64,000 bases of DNA from Flavobacterium sp. DG2-3 (GCF_030730925.1 NZ_JAVAMB010000008.1:186001-250000), one strand, 5' to 3'. Numbered from the stretch's first letter, positions 16,637 to 26,330 are shown. The notes: generated from the sequence alone by a model not told the origin. Numbers and translations are program-made.

Positions 16637-18154
16637 TTATCTCAAATCTGGCTGATAAATTTTAACAGATCCGTCTCCTTCGCTGCTTACTACAAGCAAG
16701 CTTCTTTTTGTTGGACTTTTTGAAGCTGGGATAAAAAGAATCCCTTCTGGAGCATCTCCTGTTTTTACAGTTTGTAAATATTGTGGTGAAGTTGGGTTTG
16801 TAGCATCGTATACCATAAAAGCATCAGATCTTTCTAAACCAACAAACAAAATGTTTTGATTCCCCATTTTAGCTGCAACTACAGCTTCTGGCTCAGAACC
16901 TTTATCGTCACTTCTTTTATCATCGTAAGTTCCTAATTCATTAGTTTTCTTATCAACATCATTTTTACTGTCGTAAACAATTTTTCCTGTATTTCCATTC
17001 CAGATTGAGAAAGAACGAGCTCCGAAACTTACCATTTCGTCTAAATCTCCATCTCCGTCAATATCTCCCATGTCAGCAACAAGATTCAATCTTCCTAAGT
17101 TTGCATCTAATTTTAAAGTAGCCGCATCAGGGAAAACTGTAGCATCAAGTTTTAAGCTTTTCATACGCTTAATATCAGTATTAGCAGTATACTCTCTAGC
17201 ATCGCCTTCATTAGCAGTTACAAAATATGGAGTATTATTTACTGTAAAATGGCTAATTGCATCTGGCATATAAAGACCTTTTACTTTCCATGGATTAAAA
17301 GCAACTTTATCATCGCTATCGCTTACGTCAATTGCATTTTCTGCTGTGTTGTAATCTTTTAAACCTAAAGGATAAATTGCAGTAATCGTTTTAGAAGTTA
17401 AATCAACTTTTGCAACACCATTATTTTCTTGTAAAGTTACCCAAGCAGTTTTAGAATCGTCAGAAATAGTAATGTATTCTGGTTCAATATCCTGAGCAAA
17501 GCTTTTAGCAACTTTAGAAACTCTGAATCCGTCTTTTATTAATGCTGCAGCTTGTCCGCTGAAAGAAGCGAAGTCTAAAGTAGTTACAGTATAAGAACCA
17601 GTTTCTATAATAGATACAGTTCCGTTTGGATCTTGAGAGTAATCCGTGTTTGGTTCGCCTTCATTAGCAGTCATGATAAATTTTCCGTCTGGAGAATAAG
17701 TAATCATATCAGGAAGCGCACCAACTGTAACTTGTTTGATTAAGCTATAATCTGAAGTGTTGAAAACAACAACTTTACCGTTTGCTTGTTTGTTTGTAGT
17801 CGATTCTAAAGCAACAGCCAGTTTTCCGTCAAAAACTGAAACACTGTTTGCAGCTCCTTCGTATGTAGCTAAATTGATTTGTCCTATTTTAAGAGGTTTT
17901 GTCGGATCAGCAATATCAATAACGTCGATTTGATTTACACCGCTGTTGTTAACTGTAAACAGTCTTTTTGTTTTTTCGCAGTAAGCAGAAATTTCAGCCG
18001 CAGCTTCTCCGCCAATTGTAATAGAACCAATTTCTTTAAAAGTTCCAGGATTTTCGTTTACAAGAACTTCAGGTTCGTTTTTAGAATTTTCATCATTGTT
18101 ACAGCTTGCTAATATAGAAAGAGCAGCTAATAATGAGATCGATAATTTTTTCAT
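16637..18154 (-). CDS. Choice-of-anchor I / YncE-like beta-propeller lipoprotein
   Basis: 505 aa. Lipobox LASC near residue 18, then NNDEN. The body reads as WD/YVTN-like blades: EISAYCEKTKRLFTVNNSG, VSVFDGKLAVALES, DMITYSPDGKFIMTANEGEPN, ITISDDSKTAWVTLQENN, and near the end NILFVGLERSDAFMVYD and EGILFIPASKS. These motifs match the choice-of-anchor I family, which in other bacteria is fused to alkaline phosphatase or surface-layer domains. Here it stands alone as a lipoprotein. Asp-rich loops (DMGDIDGDGDLDEMV) could bind calcium. Function unknown; cell-surface location likely. Confidence 0.85.
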   Translation of the reverse strand: MKKLSISLLAALSILASCNNDENSKNEPEVLVNENPGTFKEIGSITIGGEAAAEISAYCEKTKRLFTVNNSGVNQIDVIDIADPTKPLKIGQINLATYEGAANSVSVFDGKLAVALESTTNKQANGKVVVFNTSDYSLIKQVTVGALPDMITYSPDGKFIMTANEGEPNTDYSQDPNGTVSIIETGSYTVTTLDFASFSGQAAALIKDGFRVSKVAKSFAQDIEPEYITISDDSKTAWVTLQENNGVAKVDLTSKTITAIYPLGLKDYNTAENAIDVSDSDDKVAFNPWKVKGLYMPDAISHFTVNNTPYFVTANEGDAREYTANTDIKRMKSLKLDATVFPDAATLKLDANLGRLNLVADMGDIDGDGDLDEMVSFGARSFSIWNGNTGKIVYDSKNDVDKKTNELGTYDDKRSDDKGSEPEAVVAAKMGNQNILFVGLERSDAFMVYDATNPTSPQYLQTVKTGDAPEGILFIPASKSPTKRSLLVVSSEGDGSVKIYQPDLR

Positions 18155-18306
18155 GTGTTAGTTTTTAGTTTTGGCAAAAGTAATTCTGAGCTTTCTGTTA
18201 AATATTAAGGATGTATTATTTAATCTTTAACTTAATTTTTGCAGGATATTTTTTGTGAAATTATTATCGAATTTGATATAAATGTTTTAAAATCCTAACG
18301 AATGCT

Positions 18307-18314
18307 TATCTTTG
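18307..18314 (+). promoter_or_regulatory. -7 element of aguA
   Basis: TATCTTTG, 24 bases before the ATG; the -33 region (TTTT about 19 bases upstream) is weak. Confidence 0.6.
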
Positions 18315-18338
18315 CACTTTCTAAATTAGAACCTATTT

Positions 18339-19379
18339 ATGTCAACAAATAATAGAAGATTTCCAGCAGAATGGGAAAAACAGCAAGGAATTGTATTGTG
18401 TTTTCCGCATAATGGCAACGATTGGCCAGGAAAATACGAAGCTGTTCAATGGGCTTTTGTAGAATTTATAAAAAAAGTAGCCACTTTTGAAACTGTTTTT
18501 TTGGTCGTTGCCGATGAAAAGCTAAAAGAAAAAGTAGCCGATATGCTTGAAAGAGCTAGAGTAAACATTAAAAACGTTTCTTACATTATACATAAAACCA
18601 ATAGAAGCTGGATGCGTGACTCTGGACCAATTATTGTAAAAAATGGTTCTAAAAGAGAAGCTTTAAATTTCAATTTCAACGGATGGGCAAAATATAAAAA
18701 CTATCAGTTGGATAAATTCGTTCCGGGTAAAGTAGCGGATTTTATTGATGTGCCATTAACTCAGGTTATGTACAAAGGAAAACCGGTAATTGTAGAAGGT
18801 GGAGCAATTGATGTAAACGGAAAAGGAACTTTGCTTACTTCTGAAGAATGTTTGATGCATCCGACCATTCAGGTTCGTAATGCTGGTTTTACGAAAGAAG
18901 ATTACGAAGCTGTTTTTAAAGAATATCTTGGAGTAACCAATGTAATTTGGTTGGGAGACGGAATTGAAGGTGATGATACACACGGACATATCGACGATTT
19001 ATGCCGATTTGTAAATGAAGATACGATTGTAACGATTGTAGAGACAGATAAAAACGATTCAAACTACAAGCCTTTACAAGATAACTTGAAACGTCTGCAA
19101 AATGCAAAATTAGAAAACGGTAAATCTCCTGTAATTGTAGCGTTGCCAATGCCAAAACGTGTTGATTTTGAAGATTTACGTTTGCCGGCGAGTTATGCTA
19201 ATTTCTTGATTTTAAATAATTGCGTTTTAGTACCTACATTCAATGATAGTAATGACCGAGTAGCTTTAAATATCTTAGCAGAATGTTTTCCAGACCGCGA
19301 AGTAATCGGTATTAGCTGTATCGATTTCATCTGGGGCTTTGGAACTTTACATTGTTTAAGTCAGCAGATTCCTGCTTAG
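18339..19379 (+). CDS. aguA: Agmatine deiminase
   Basis: 346 aa, peptidyl-arginine-deiminase-like fold. The nucleophile is Cys339 in GFGTLHCLSQQIP near the C-terminus; the substrate-binding segments WMRDSGP (~89) and DGIEGDDTHGHIDDLCRF (~210) are also present. It converts agmatine to N-carbamoylputrescine and ammonia, the substrate of AguB encoded at 14.0 kb. The two genes face the same way but are separated by two minus-strand genes and have separate promoters, so they are not an operon here. No arginine decarboxylase lies in the window. Confidence 0.96.
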   Translation: MSTNNRRFPAEWEKQQGIVLCFPHNGNDWPGKYEAVQWAFVEFIKKVATFETVFLVVADEKLKEKVADMLERARVNIKNVSYIIHKTNRSWMRDSGPIIVKNGSKREALNFNFNGWAKYKNYQLDKFVPGKVADFIDVPLTQVMYKGKPVIVEGGAIDVNGKGTLLTSEECLMHPTIQVRNAGFTKEDYEAVFKEYLGVTNVIWLGDGIEGDDTHGHIDDLCRFVNEDTIVTIVETDKNDSNYKPLQDNLKRLQNAKLENGKSPVIVALPMPKRVDFEDLRLPASYANFLILNNCVLVPTFNDSNDRVALNILAECFPDREVIGISCIDFIWGFGTLHCLSQQIPA

Positions 19380-19432
19380 TTTTTTTGCTGCAAAGACACA
19401 AAGGCACAAAGTTGCAAAGTTTTGGTAGGTTT

Positions 19433-19595
19433 GTCAGGCTGAGCGGAGTCGAAGCCTATGCGGTAGTTTTTTCTGCCACGAATTACACGAATTTCACAAA
19501 TTTTTCTTGGTTTTTTTTACCACAAATTACACAAATTAGCGCAATTTTATTGGATAGTTTTTTTGCGTCTGTAAGGCTGAGCGAAGTCGGAGCCC
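19433..19595. repeat. Two copies of dispersed F2 element (GGCTGAGCGGAGTCGAAGCC)
   Basis: GTCAGGCTGAGCGGAGTCGA at 19433-19452 (element runs to 19456) and AAGGCTGAGCGAAGTCGGAG at 19573-19592. A third copy is at 24537-24559. The core is an imperfect dyad (GGCT...AGCC), clearly richer in GC than the flanks. Confidence 0.7.
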
Positions 19596-19642
19596 GCAAA
19601 GTGTAGTCTAGCAAATTTAAATTTTAAATATATATAGCAATT

Positions 19643-19676
19643 AAACCCGACAAGTTTTTAAAAGCCTGTCGGGTTT
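19643..19676 (+). terminator. Terminator downstream of aguA
   Basis: AAACCCGACA / TGTCGGGTTT perfect 10-bp stem, 14-base loop. Confidence 0.8.
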
Positions 19677-19801
19677 CGTGTGATATTAAAGTATGGCAGC
19701 TTTTTTTTGTTGTATATTTAACAGTGGGATTTGTCGTGTTTCTCTACAACCTCCTTATATTCGTATGTTCAATAATGCAGAAATGCAGATTTAAATTTTA
19801 T

Positions 19802-20986
19802 ATGAAGAAAATATTTTTTATCCTTTCCGTGCTTTCTTCCGGAGCCCTTCTTTCACAGTCTGATTCGCAAGAAAAAAATGAACTTACATTTGCGACCTAC
19901 AATGTAAGTATGGAATCTGATAATTATTCTCCTAAAGGCGCAATGGGAAAATCGGAGCTGATATTGATTGATCAGCTTAAATCAGGGCATAATGCTCAAA
20001 TCAGAAATATCGCCCAAATTATTCAGACCGTTAGGCCAGATGTTATTCTGCTAAACGAATTTGATTACATAAAAGATCCTGAACTTGGTGTAAAAGCGTT
20101 TATTAAAAATTATTTGAATGTTAGCCAAGGCGGAGCAGAAGCCATCGATTATCCTTATTACTATTATTCAGCAGTAAATACTGGCCAGCCGAGTCCTTAT
20201 GATTTGAACAATGATGGAAAAGTAACTAATTTTGGAAATGATGCATGGGGATTTGGTATGTATCCTGGACAATATGGAATGATGCTTTTATCTAAATATC
20301 CGATTGATGTTAACGCGGTTCGTACTTTTCAGCATTTCAAATGGAAAGATATGCCAGGCGCATTGCTTACCAAAAAAGCAGATGGATCAGATTGGTATAG
20401 CAAGAAAGCCTGGAAAGAATTCCCATTATCTTCAAAATCTCATTGGGATGTTCCTGTACAGATTGGCAATAAAACTGTTCATGTTTTAGCCAGTCATCCA
20501 ACTCCTCCTACTTTTGATGGTGCTGAAGATCGCCACGGAAAAAGAAATCATGATGAAATCAGATTCTGGAAAGATTATATTTCAGATAATTCGGCTTCAT
20601 ATATTTATGATGATAAAGGCTCAAAAGGAGGTTTGTCTCCGAATTCTCAATTTGTTATTTTGGGAGATCAAAACGCATCACCAGTTGAAGGAGATGCTAT
20701 TAGAGAAGGAATAAAGTCTTTAATAGAAAGTCCGAAGATTAATAACGACTTTACGCCTGCTAGTAAAGGCGGTGCCGAATTTAGTCCCGAAAATCCTTTT
20801 GGAATTAATCACACGGCTTTTTGGAGAATGCGAGCTGATTATGTGCTGCCATCCAAACTTGGTTTTAAATTTGTCAACAGTGGTGTGTTTTGGCCTGCAA
20901 AAGGAGAGCCAATGTCGCAATTAGTCGAAAAGCGTGAATCAAGTTCAGATCATCGTTTAGTTTGGGTAAAGGTAGTTTTGGAATAA
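19802..20986 (+). CDS. Secreted endonuclease/exonuclease/phosphatase-family hydrolase
   Basis: 394 aa from ATG 19802 (MKKIFFILSVLSSGALLSQS, a signal peptide); the longer in-frame start at 19724 would spoil it. EEP-fold landmarks: TFATYNVS (first strand and Asn), VILLNEFD (metal-binding Glu), the ASHPTPP segment with its His, QFVILGDQNASP (Asp/Asn pair) and SSDHRLVWVKV (catalytic Asp-His) at the C-terminus. Members hydrolyse phosphodiesters or phosphomonoesters outside the cytoplasm; substrate here is unknown. An inserted segment with DLNNDGKVTNF resembles a calcium-binding loop. Monocistronic, convergent with fahA. Confidence 0.87.
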   Translation: MKKIFFILSVLSSGALLSQSDSQEKNELTFATYNVSMESDNYSPKGAMGKSELILIDQLKSGHNAQIRNIAQIIQTVRPDVILLNEFDYIKDPELGVKAFIKNYLNVSQGGAEAIDYPYYYYSAVNTGQPSPYDLNNDGKVTNFGNDAWGFGMYPGQYGMMLLSKYPIDVNAVRTFQHFKWKDMPGALLTKKADGSDWYSKKAWKEFPLSSKSHWDVPVQIGNKTVHVLASHPTPPTFDGAEDRHGKRNHDEIRFWKDYISDNSASYIYDDKGSKGGLSPNSQFVILGDQNASPVEGDAIREGIKSLIESPKINNDFTPASKGGAEFSPENPFGINHTAFWRMRADYVLPSKLGFKFVNSGVFWPAKGEPMSQLVEKRESSSDHRLVWVKVVLE

Positions 20987-21032
20987 ATAACTTTTCCTTT
21001 AAATTTTGATAGATTTAAAAATATAGCATAAA

Positions 21033-21058
21033 AAAACCTTGGTGATCGCCAAGGTTTT
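21033..21058. terminator. Bidirectional terminator between the EEP gene and fahA
   Basis: AAAACCTTGG / CCAAGGTTTT perfect stem, TGATCG loop, T run on one side and A run on the other. Confidence 0.9.
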
Positions 21059-21094
21059 ATTTTTTTATATTTCTTCAAATTTATTATCTGCTCT

Positions 21095-22378
21095 TCATTG
21101 TCTGGTAAAAGGAGGTAAAAGTTGGCTGGCAACTTCGCCAAAACCAATTCTAACTTCTGCATTTTCACAGAAACCGCGAATAATAACCGTATCATTATCT
21201 TCAATAAATTTACGCTCTTCTCCGCTATTTAACTTTAATGGGTTTTTTCCGCCCCAAGTTAATTCTAGCATAGAACCAAAACTATCAGGAGTTGGACCAG
21301 AAATAGTTCCAGAACCCATCATATCACCAGAATTTACACGACATCCATTAGAAGTGTGGTGTGCCAATTGCTGACTCATTGACCAGTATAAATATTTGAA
21401 ATTTGATCTTGAAATAACTGTTTCTTCTTGATCTTCAGGTTTAAGAGAAACTTCTAAATGAATATCAAAAGCTTTTTTCCCTTTTGTCTGTAAGTAAGGA
21501 AGTGGAGTCGGATCTTGTTTAGGGCCTTTTGTTCTAAAAGGCTCCAAAGCATCCATCGTAACAATCCACGGTGAAATTGAAGTGGCAAAGTTTTTAGCTA
21601 AGAATGGTCCAAGTGGCACATATTCCCATTTCTGAATATCACGCGCGCTCCAGTCATTTAGCAAAACCATTCCGAAAATATAATCTTCAGCTTCGTAAGT
21701 TGAAATATTTTCGCCCATTACATTTACATCCGTAGTAATAAAAGCAGTTTCCAACTCGAAATCTACTAATCGAGAAGCTCCAAAAACAGGTGTGTCATGT
21801 CCAGCAGGCAAAGTTTGTCCCATTGGTCTGTGTACTGGAATTCCAGAAGGTACAATCGTTGAGCTTCTTCCGTGGTATCCAACCGGAATGTGTAACCAGT
21901 TTGGTAATAAGGCATTATCTGGATCGCGGAACATTTTACCTACGTTTGTAGCATGCTCTCGGCTCGAATAAAAGTCGGTATAATCACCAATTAAAACAGG
22001 AAGTTGCATCTCTACATCTTCAATTTTAAATATAACAATATCTCGGTGTTTTGTTGAATCTCTTAACTGCGGGTTAGTCTCGTCGAAAATCTCAGCGATA
22101 CGATTTCGAACCAAACGCCATGTTTTTTTTCCGTCAGAAATAAAATCATTTAGCGTATCCTGCATAAACATATCATCGGTTAATTCTATTCCTTCAAAAT
22201 AGTTTAATTGCTGTAAAGCCCCTAAATCTATGGCATAATCGCCAATTCTCGTTCCTACGGTAACGACATTTTCTTTGGTAAGAAACACGCCGAAAGGAAT
22301 ATTCTGAATAGGGAAGTCGCTATTTTCTGGCACTTCTAACCATGATTTTCTACTGGTATCGTTGGCGGTTATTGGCAT
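21095..22378 (-). CDS. fahA: Fumarylacetoacetase
   Basis: 427 aa, the eukaryote-like length. It has the N-terminal FAH domain (about 15-120) and the catalytic domain with GDYTDFYSSREHATNVG (metal and active-site His), GYHGRSSTIVPSG, ETAFITTDVN and NDWSARDIQKWEYVPLGPFL. It hydrolyses fumarylacetoacetate to fumarate and acetoacetate, the last step of tyrosine and phenylalanine catabolism. No hmgA or hpd is next to it in this window. Divergent from glyA with overlapping promoter regions. C-terminal HTSNGCRVNSGDMMGSGTIS is the metal and substrate segment. Confidence 0.96.
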   Translation of the reverse strand: MPITANDTSRKSWLEVPENSDFPIQNIPFGVFLTKENVVTVGTRIGDYAIDLGALQQLNYFEGIELTDDMFMQDTLNDFISDGKKTWRLVRNRIAEIFDETNPQLRDSTKHRDIVIFKIEDVEMQLPVLIGDYTDFYSSREHATNVGKMFRDPDNALLPNWLHIPVGYHGRSSTIVPSGIPVHRPMGQTLPAGHDTPVFGASRLVDFELETAFITTDVNVMGENISTYEAEDYIFGMVLLNDWSARDIQKWEYVPLGPFLAKNFATSISPWIVTMDALEPFRTKGPKQDPTPLPYLQTKGKKAFDIHLEVSLKPEDQEETVISRSNFKYLYWSMSQQLAHHTSNGCRVNSGDMMGSGTISGPTPDSFGSMLELTWGGKNPLKLNSGEERKFIEDNDTVIIRGFCENAEVRIGFGEVASQLLPPFTRQ

Positions 22379-22413
22379 GTTTAATGTTAATTATTTGTTG
22401 AAAAATTACATGT

Positions 22414-22462
22414 CAAATATATCATAATCTAGCAGTTTGACAAACGTTTTTTTGTATTTTTG
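22414..22462. promoter_or_regulatory. Face-to-face promoters of fahA (minus) and glyA (plus)
   Basis: For fahA, minus-strand TTTG (plus 22441-22444), 19 bases, TATATTTG (plus 22414-22421): full consensus. For glyA, plus-strand TATTTTTG at 22455-22462, with TTTG at 22436-22439 spaced only 15 bases. The two -33 regions interleave, so the two RNA polymerases would compete. Confidence 0.75.
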
Positions 22463-22487
22463 CGTGAAATTAACGAAAAACAAAAAA

Positions 22488-23762
22488 ATGCAACGCGACG
22501 AACAAATTTTTGATCTTATCCAAGAGGAGAAAGAAAGACAAATTCACGGACTAGAGCTTATCGCTTCAGAGAATTTTGTAAGTGATGAAGTAATGGCAGC
22601 AGCAGGGTCTGTTTTAACGAATAAATATGCTGAGGGTTATCCAGGCAAAAGATATTACGGAGGCTGCGAGGTAGTTGACGTTATTGAGCAGATTGCTATT
22701 GACAGAGCTAAAGAATTGTTTGGCGCTGAATATGCAAACGTACAGCCTCACTCAGGTTCTCAAGCAAACACTTCTGTGTACCACGCTTGTTTGAACCCTG
22801 GTGACACGATTTTAGGTTTCGATTTATCTCACGGTGGTCACTTGACTCACGGTTCTCCAGTAAACTTCTCAGGCCGTTTATACCGTCCTGTTTTTTACGG
22901 TGTAGATGCAGAAACTGGTCGTTTAGATTATGATAAAATTCAAGAAATTGCAACAAAAGAACAGCCAAAATTAATCATCGCTGGAGCTTCGGCTTATTCT
23001 CGTGATATGGATTTTGCTCGTTTCAGACAAATTGCAGATAGTGTAGGAGCAATCTTATTTGCAGATATTTCTCATCCAGCTGGTCTTATCGCAAAAGGAT
23101 TAATGAATGACCCAATTCCACATTGTCATATCGTTTCTACAACAACTCATAAAACATTAAGAGGACCACGTGGAGGTTTGATCTTAATGGGGAAAGATTT
23201 CCCAAATCCACAAGGATTAACAACTCCAAAAGGAGAAATCAGAATGATGTCTTCATTATTGGATTTAGCTGTTTTCCCAGGAAATCAAGGTGGACCTTTA
23301 ATGCACATTATTGCTGCTAAAGCGGTTGCTTTTGGTGAAGCATTGAAAGACGAATTCTTTACATACGCTATGCAATTGCAGAAAAATGCAAACGCAATGG
23401 CAGATGCTTTTGTAAAAAGAGGATACAAAATTATCTCTGGCGGAACTGATAACCACATGATGCTTATTGACTTAAGAAATAAAAATATTTCTGGTAAAGA
23501 AGCAGAAAATGCATTAGTAAAAGCAGAAATCACAGTAAATAAAAACATGGTTCCTTTTGATGATAAATCACCATTTATCACGTCTGGAATTCGTGTAGGA
23601 ACAGCTGCAATCACAACTCGTGGTTTAGTTGAAGCAGATATGGAAACTATCGTAGCTTTAATTGATAAAGTTCTTTCTGATCACACAAACGAAGATCTTA
23701 TCGAAGAAGTTGCTGCTGAAGTAAACGAAATGATGAGCGAAAGACCGATTTTCAAATACTAA
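22488..23762 (+). CDS. glyA: Serine hydroxymethyltransferase
   Basis: 424 aa from ATG 22488 ([18 protein letters not shown]); the in-frame upstream TTG lies within the promoter. PLP lysine is Lys222 in [34 protein letters not shown] and [11 protein letters not shown] are the standard SHMT motifs. It interconverts serine and glycine with transfer of a one-carbon unit to tetrahydrofolate, in the cytoplasm. Followed by a hairpin and then by a MiaE-like gene. Confidence 0.98.
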   Translation: MQRDEQIFDLIQEEKERQIHGLELIASENFVSDEVMAAAGSVLTNKYAEGYPGKRYYGGCEVVDVIEQIAIDRAKELFGAEYANVQPHSGSQANTSVYHACLNPGDTILGFDLSHGGHLTHGSPVNFSGRLYRPVFYGVDAETGRLDYDKIQEIATKEQPKLIIAGASAYSRDMDFARFRQIADSVGAILFADISHPAGLIAKGLMNDPIPHCHIVSTTTHKTLRGPRGGLILMGKDFPNPQGLTTPKGEIRMMSSLLDLAVFPGNQGGPLMHIIAAKAVAFGEALKDEFFTYAMQLQKNANAMADAFVKRGYKIISGGTDNHMMLIDLRNKNISGKEAENALVKAEITVNKNMVPFDDKSPFITSGIRVGTAAITTRGLVEADMETIVALIDKVLSDHTNEDLIEEVAAEVNEMMSERPIFKY

Positions 23763-23783
23763 AAAATAAGTCTTAAAGTTTTT

Positions 23784-23825
23784 AAAGTCGAAAGTCAAAA
23801 GTCTTATTTTGGCTTTCGACTTTTG
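23784..23825 (+). terminator. Terminator of glyA
   Basis: AAAGTCGAAAG (23784-23794) pairs with CTTTCGACTTT (23813-23823), followed by a T-rich stretch. Confidence 0.8.
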
Positions 23826-23879
23826 CTTTTAAGGCTTTCAAACTTATAATTTTTAATTCATAACTCATAATTTTTAGAA

Positions 23880-24473
23880 ATGGGCGTATTAAGATTACAA
23901 TTGCCAACCGACCCAAGATGGGTAAATATTGTGGAGAAAAACATCGAAGAAATCCTGACAGATCACGCTTGGTGCGAGCAAAAAGCAGCAACAAATGCGA
24001 TTACAATTATCACAAACAACTCTGAACATCAGGATTTGGTGAAAGATTTATTGGCTTTAGCCAAAGAAGAAATCGATCATTTTGAGCAGGTTCATAATAT
24101 CATTATCAAAAGAGGATTAAAATTAGGACGTGAGCGTAAAGACGATTACGTAAACGAACTGTATCAATACATGAAAAAAAGCGGAGACGGAAGCCGTGTT
24201 TCTGGTCTTGTAGAAAGACTTTTATTTTCTGCGATGATCGAAGCAAGAAGCTGCGAACGTTTTAAAGTACTTTCGGAAAACATAAAAGATGAAGAATTAG
24301 CTCTTTTCTACAGAGAATTAATGGAAAGCGAAGCAGGACATTATACCACTTTCATCACTTACGCAAGAAAATACGGAGTTGGAATCGATGTAGAAAAACG
24401 CTGGAGAGAATGGTTAGCATTTGAAGAATCTATCATTACGAATTACGGAAAAGGAGAGACGATTCACGGATAA
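23880..24473 (+). CDS. miaE: tRNA-(ms2io6A)-hydroxylase, MiaE-like diiron protein
   Basis: 197 aa, all-helical ferritin-like fold. Two diiron half-sites are visible: EEIDHFEQVH (~62-71) and ESEAGHYTTF (~152-161), with further Glu in DHAWCEQKAA (~27) and EARSCERF (~122). In gammaproteobacteria MiaE hydroxylates ms2i6A37 of tRNA; in Bacteroidota the same family is widespread and the substrate is assumed to be alike. Separated from glyA by a terminator and a half copy of the ATGAATT palindrome, so it has its own promoter. Confidence 0.9.
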   Translation: MGVLRLQLPTDPRWVNIVEKNIEEILTDHAWCEQKAATNAITIITNNSEHQDLVKDLLALAKEEIDHFEQVHNIIIKRGLKLGRERKDDYVNELYQYMKKSGDGSRVSGLVERLLFSAMIEARSCERFKVLSENIKDEELALFYRELMESEAGHYTTFITYARKYGVGIDVEKRWREWLAFEESIITNYGKGETIHG

Positions 24474-24536
24474 GTGTTCAGTGTTCAGATTTTTTAGTGT
24501 TCAGTCGCTTAGTTAGTATGTCAGTTTTCACGCTTT

Positions 24537-24559
24537 TCAGGCTGAGCGGAGTCGAAGCC
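24537..24559. repeat. F2 element copy
   Basis: Third copy of the GGCTGAGCGGAGTCGAAGCC element, matching 19437-19456 base for base, in the 249-base gap before guaC. The gap also holds TAAATTTG (24693-24700), a likely -7 element for guaC. Confidence 0.7.
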
Positions 24560-24722
24560 AAGTTCCAATAATTAAACAATTTTGTGAGTGTCTGAGAAAT
24601 CTTCGCGTATCTCTGTGAAATAAATTAGATGCATTGTTCAAAAGTTCAGCTTTTTGTTAATCTAATATCTGAAATCTAAAATCATAAATTCCTAAATTTG
24701 AGAGTAACCAAAATCTCGAATT

Positions 24723-25763
24723 ATGAGAATAGAAATGGATTTAAAATTAGGGTTTAAAGATGTCATGTTTAGACCTAAAAGATCGACGCTTAAAAGCAGA
24801 TCGGAAGTTTCATTAGAACAGAATTTCAAATTTTTGCACAGCACTTCAAATTGGACAGGAATTCCGATCATGGCTGCCAATATGGATACTGTTGGAACTT
24901 TTGAAATAGCGAAGGTTTTGGCGAAAGAAAAGCTTTTTACAGCCATTCATAAACATTACACTTTAGAAGAATGGAATCATTTTCTAAAAAATACAACTTC
25001 AGATATTTACGATTATATTGCAGTAAGTACAGGAACCGGAAAAGAAGATTTTGAAAAGATAGCAACAATAATTACTGCAAATCCGTTACTGAAATTCATC
25101 TGTATAGATGTGGCAAATGGCTACTCCGAACATTTTGTTCAATTTTTAAAGAAAACTCGTAAACAATATCCAGACAAAATTATTATTGCCGGAAATGTCG
25201 TTACTGGCGAAATGACCGAAGAACTTTTGTTGGCTGGCGCAGATATTGTAAAAGTCGGAATTGGTCCAGGTTCTGTTTGTACAACTCGCGTTAAAACAGG
25301 CGTTGGTTATCCTCAATTATCGGCTATAATTGAATGTGCTGATGCTGCTCACGGTTTAGGCGGTCACATCATAAGCGACGGCGGCTGCACCACTCCAGGC
25401 GATGTTGCGAAAGCTTTTGGAGCCGGAGCCGATTTTGTAATGTTGGGCGGAATGCTTGCTGGACATTCAGAAAGTGGCGGAGAATTAATAGAGGTTAAAG
25501 GCGAAAAATTCAAACAGTTTTACGGCATGAGTTCGAAAACCGCTATGGATAAACATGCAGGCGGTGTTGCAGAATATAGAGCGAGTGAAGGCAAAACTGT
25601 TCAGGTTCCGTTTAAAGGAGATGTCATTCACACTGTTTTAGACATTTTAGGCGGAATAAGAAGTACTTGTACTTATGTTGGAGCTTCAAGATTAAAAGAA
25701 CTCACTAAACGTACGACTTTCATCCGCGTAAGCGAACAAGAAAATCAAGTTTTTACAAAATAA
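24723..25763 (+). CDS. guaC: GMP reductase
   Basis: 346 aa, same length and start as the E. coli enzyme ([13 protein letters not shown]). IMPDH/GMPR TIM barrel; the catalytic Cys186 lies in [20 protein letters not shown], at the same number as E. coli Cys186; [21 protein letters not shown] is the phosphate-binding loop. It lacks the CBS domains of IMP dehydrogenase. NADPH-dependent deamination of GMP to IMP in purine salvage. A GNAT gene begins 2 bases after its stop and is likely cotranscribed. Confidence 0.97.
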   Translation: MRIEMDLKLGFKDVMFRPKRSTLKSRSEVSLEQNFKFLHSTSNWTGIPIMAANMDTVGTFEIAKVLAKEKLFTAIHKHYTLEEWNHFLKNTTSDIYDYIAVSTGTGKEDFEKIATIITANPLLKFICIDVANGYSEHFVQFLKKTRKQYPDKIIIAGNVVTGEMTEELLLAGADIVKVGIGPGSVCTTRVKTGVGYPQLSAIIECADAAHGLGGHIISDGGCTTPGDVAKAFGAGADFVMLGGMLAGHSESGGELIEVKGEKFKQFYGMSSKTAMDKHAGGVAEYRASEGKTVQVPFKGDVIHTVLDILGGIRSTCTYVGASRLKELTKRTTFIRVSEQENQVFTK

Positions 25764-25765
25764 AT

Positions 25766-26263
25766 ATGATTCAAATTACCGAAGCATCGATTGAAGATAT
25801 TGCTAAAATTCAAGAGATTGCACATATAACATGGCCAATTACATATGGCGAAATTTTAACTGCAGAACAATTAGAGTATATGTTAGATCTAATTTATTCT
25901 GATGAAGCTTTATCAAAACAAATACAAAATAAAGAGCAGTTGTTTTATTTAATTTTAGATTCGGATTCGGTAATTGGTTTTATCGGAATCGAGCATAATT
26001 ATAAAAAGGAAGCGATAACCAAAATCCATAAAATCTATCTTTTGCCAGAAACACAAGGAAAAGGTTTTGGCAAAATAGTTTTTGAAGAAATCGGAAAAAT
26101 GGCTTTAGAAAATAATTCTTCAGAACTTTTGTTAAATGTAAACCGTTTTAATACCGCTTTGAATTTCTATAAAAAACTAGGTTTCGAAATTAAAGAAACT
26201 GTTGATATAGAAATTGGAAATGGGTATTTGATGGAGGATTATGTGATGGGGAAAAATATTTAA
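25766..26263 (+). CDS. GNAT-family N-acetyltransferase
   Basis: 165 aa. GNAT fold with the acetyl-CoA pyrophosphate loop in LLPETQGKGFGKIVFEEI (Q/RxxGxG/A motif, residues ~92-109) and the C-terminal NTALNFYKKLGFEIKET signature. The start ATG is 2 bases after guaC. Substrate unknown; members acetylate amines, peptides or tRNA-derived metabolites. No relation to GMP metabolism can be read from the sequence. Confidence 0.9.
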   Translation: MIQITEASIEDIAKIQEIAHITWPITYGEILTAEQLEYMLDLIYSDEALSKQIQNKEQLFYLILDSDSVIGFIGIEHNYKKEAITKIHKIYLLPETQGKGFGKIVFEEIGKMALENNSSELLLNVNRFNTALNFYKKLGFEIKETVDIEIGNGYLMEDYVMGKNI

Positions 26264-26330
26264 AATAAGTTTTTTCTTATAAAAAAAATAATTATAAATT
26301 TGCTTTTTAATTTATTGATTAAATATAGAT

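Larger units (their letters stand above)
19380..19801. other. 422-base intergenic region of degenerate repeats and a terminator
   Basis: From 5' to 3': GCAAAGACACAAAGGCACAA-type repeat, F2 element (19433-19456), decayed F1 arm (GCCACGAATTACACGAATT, 19473-19491), its AT-rich relative ACCACAAATTACACAAATT (19520-19538), a second F2 (19571-19595), the aguA terminator (19643-19676), and the promoter region of the next gene. An open frame across the repeats (19352-19606) has no protein-like features. Confidence 0.75.

Noticed and set aside
19352-19606. Open frame of 84 codons after aguA
   Set aside because: It runs through F1/F2 repeats, has no protein-like composition and overlaps the aguA stop.
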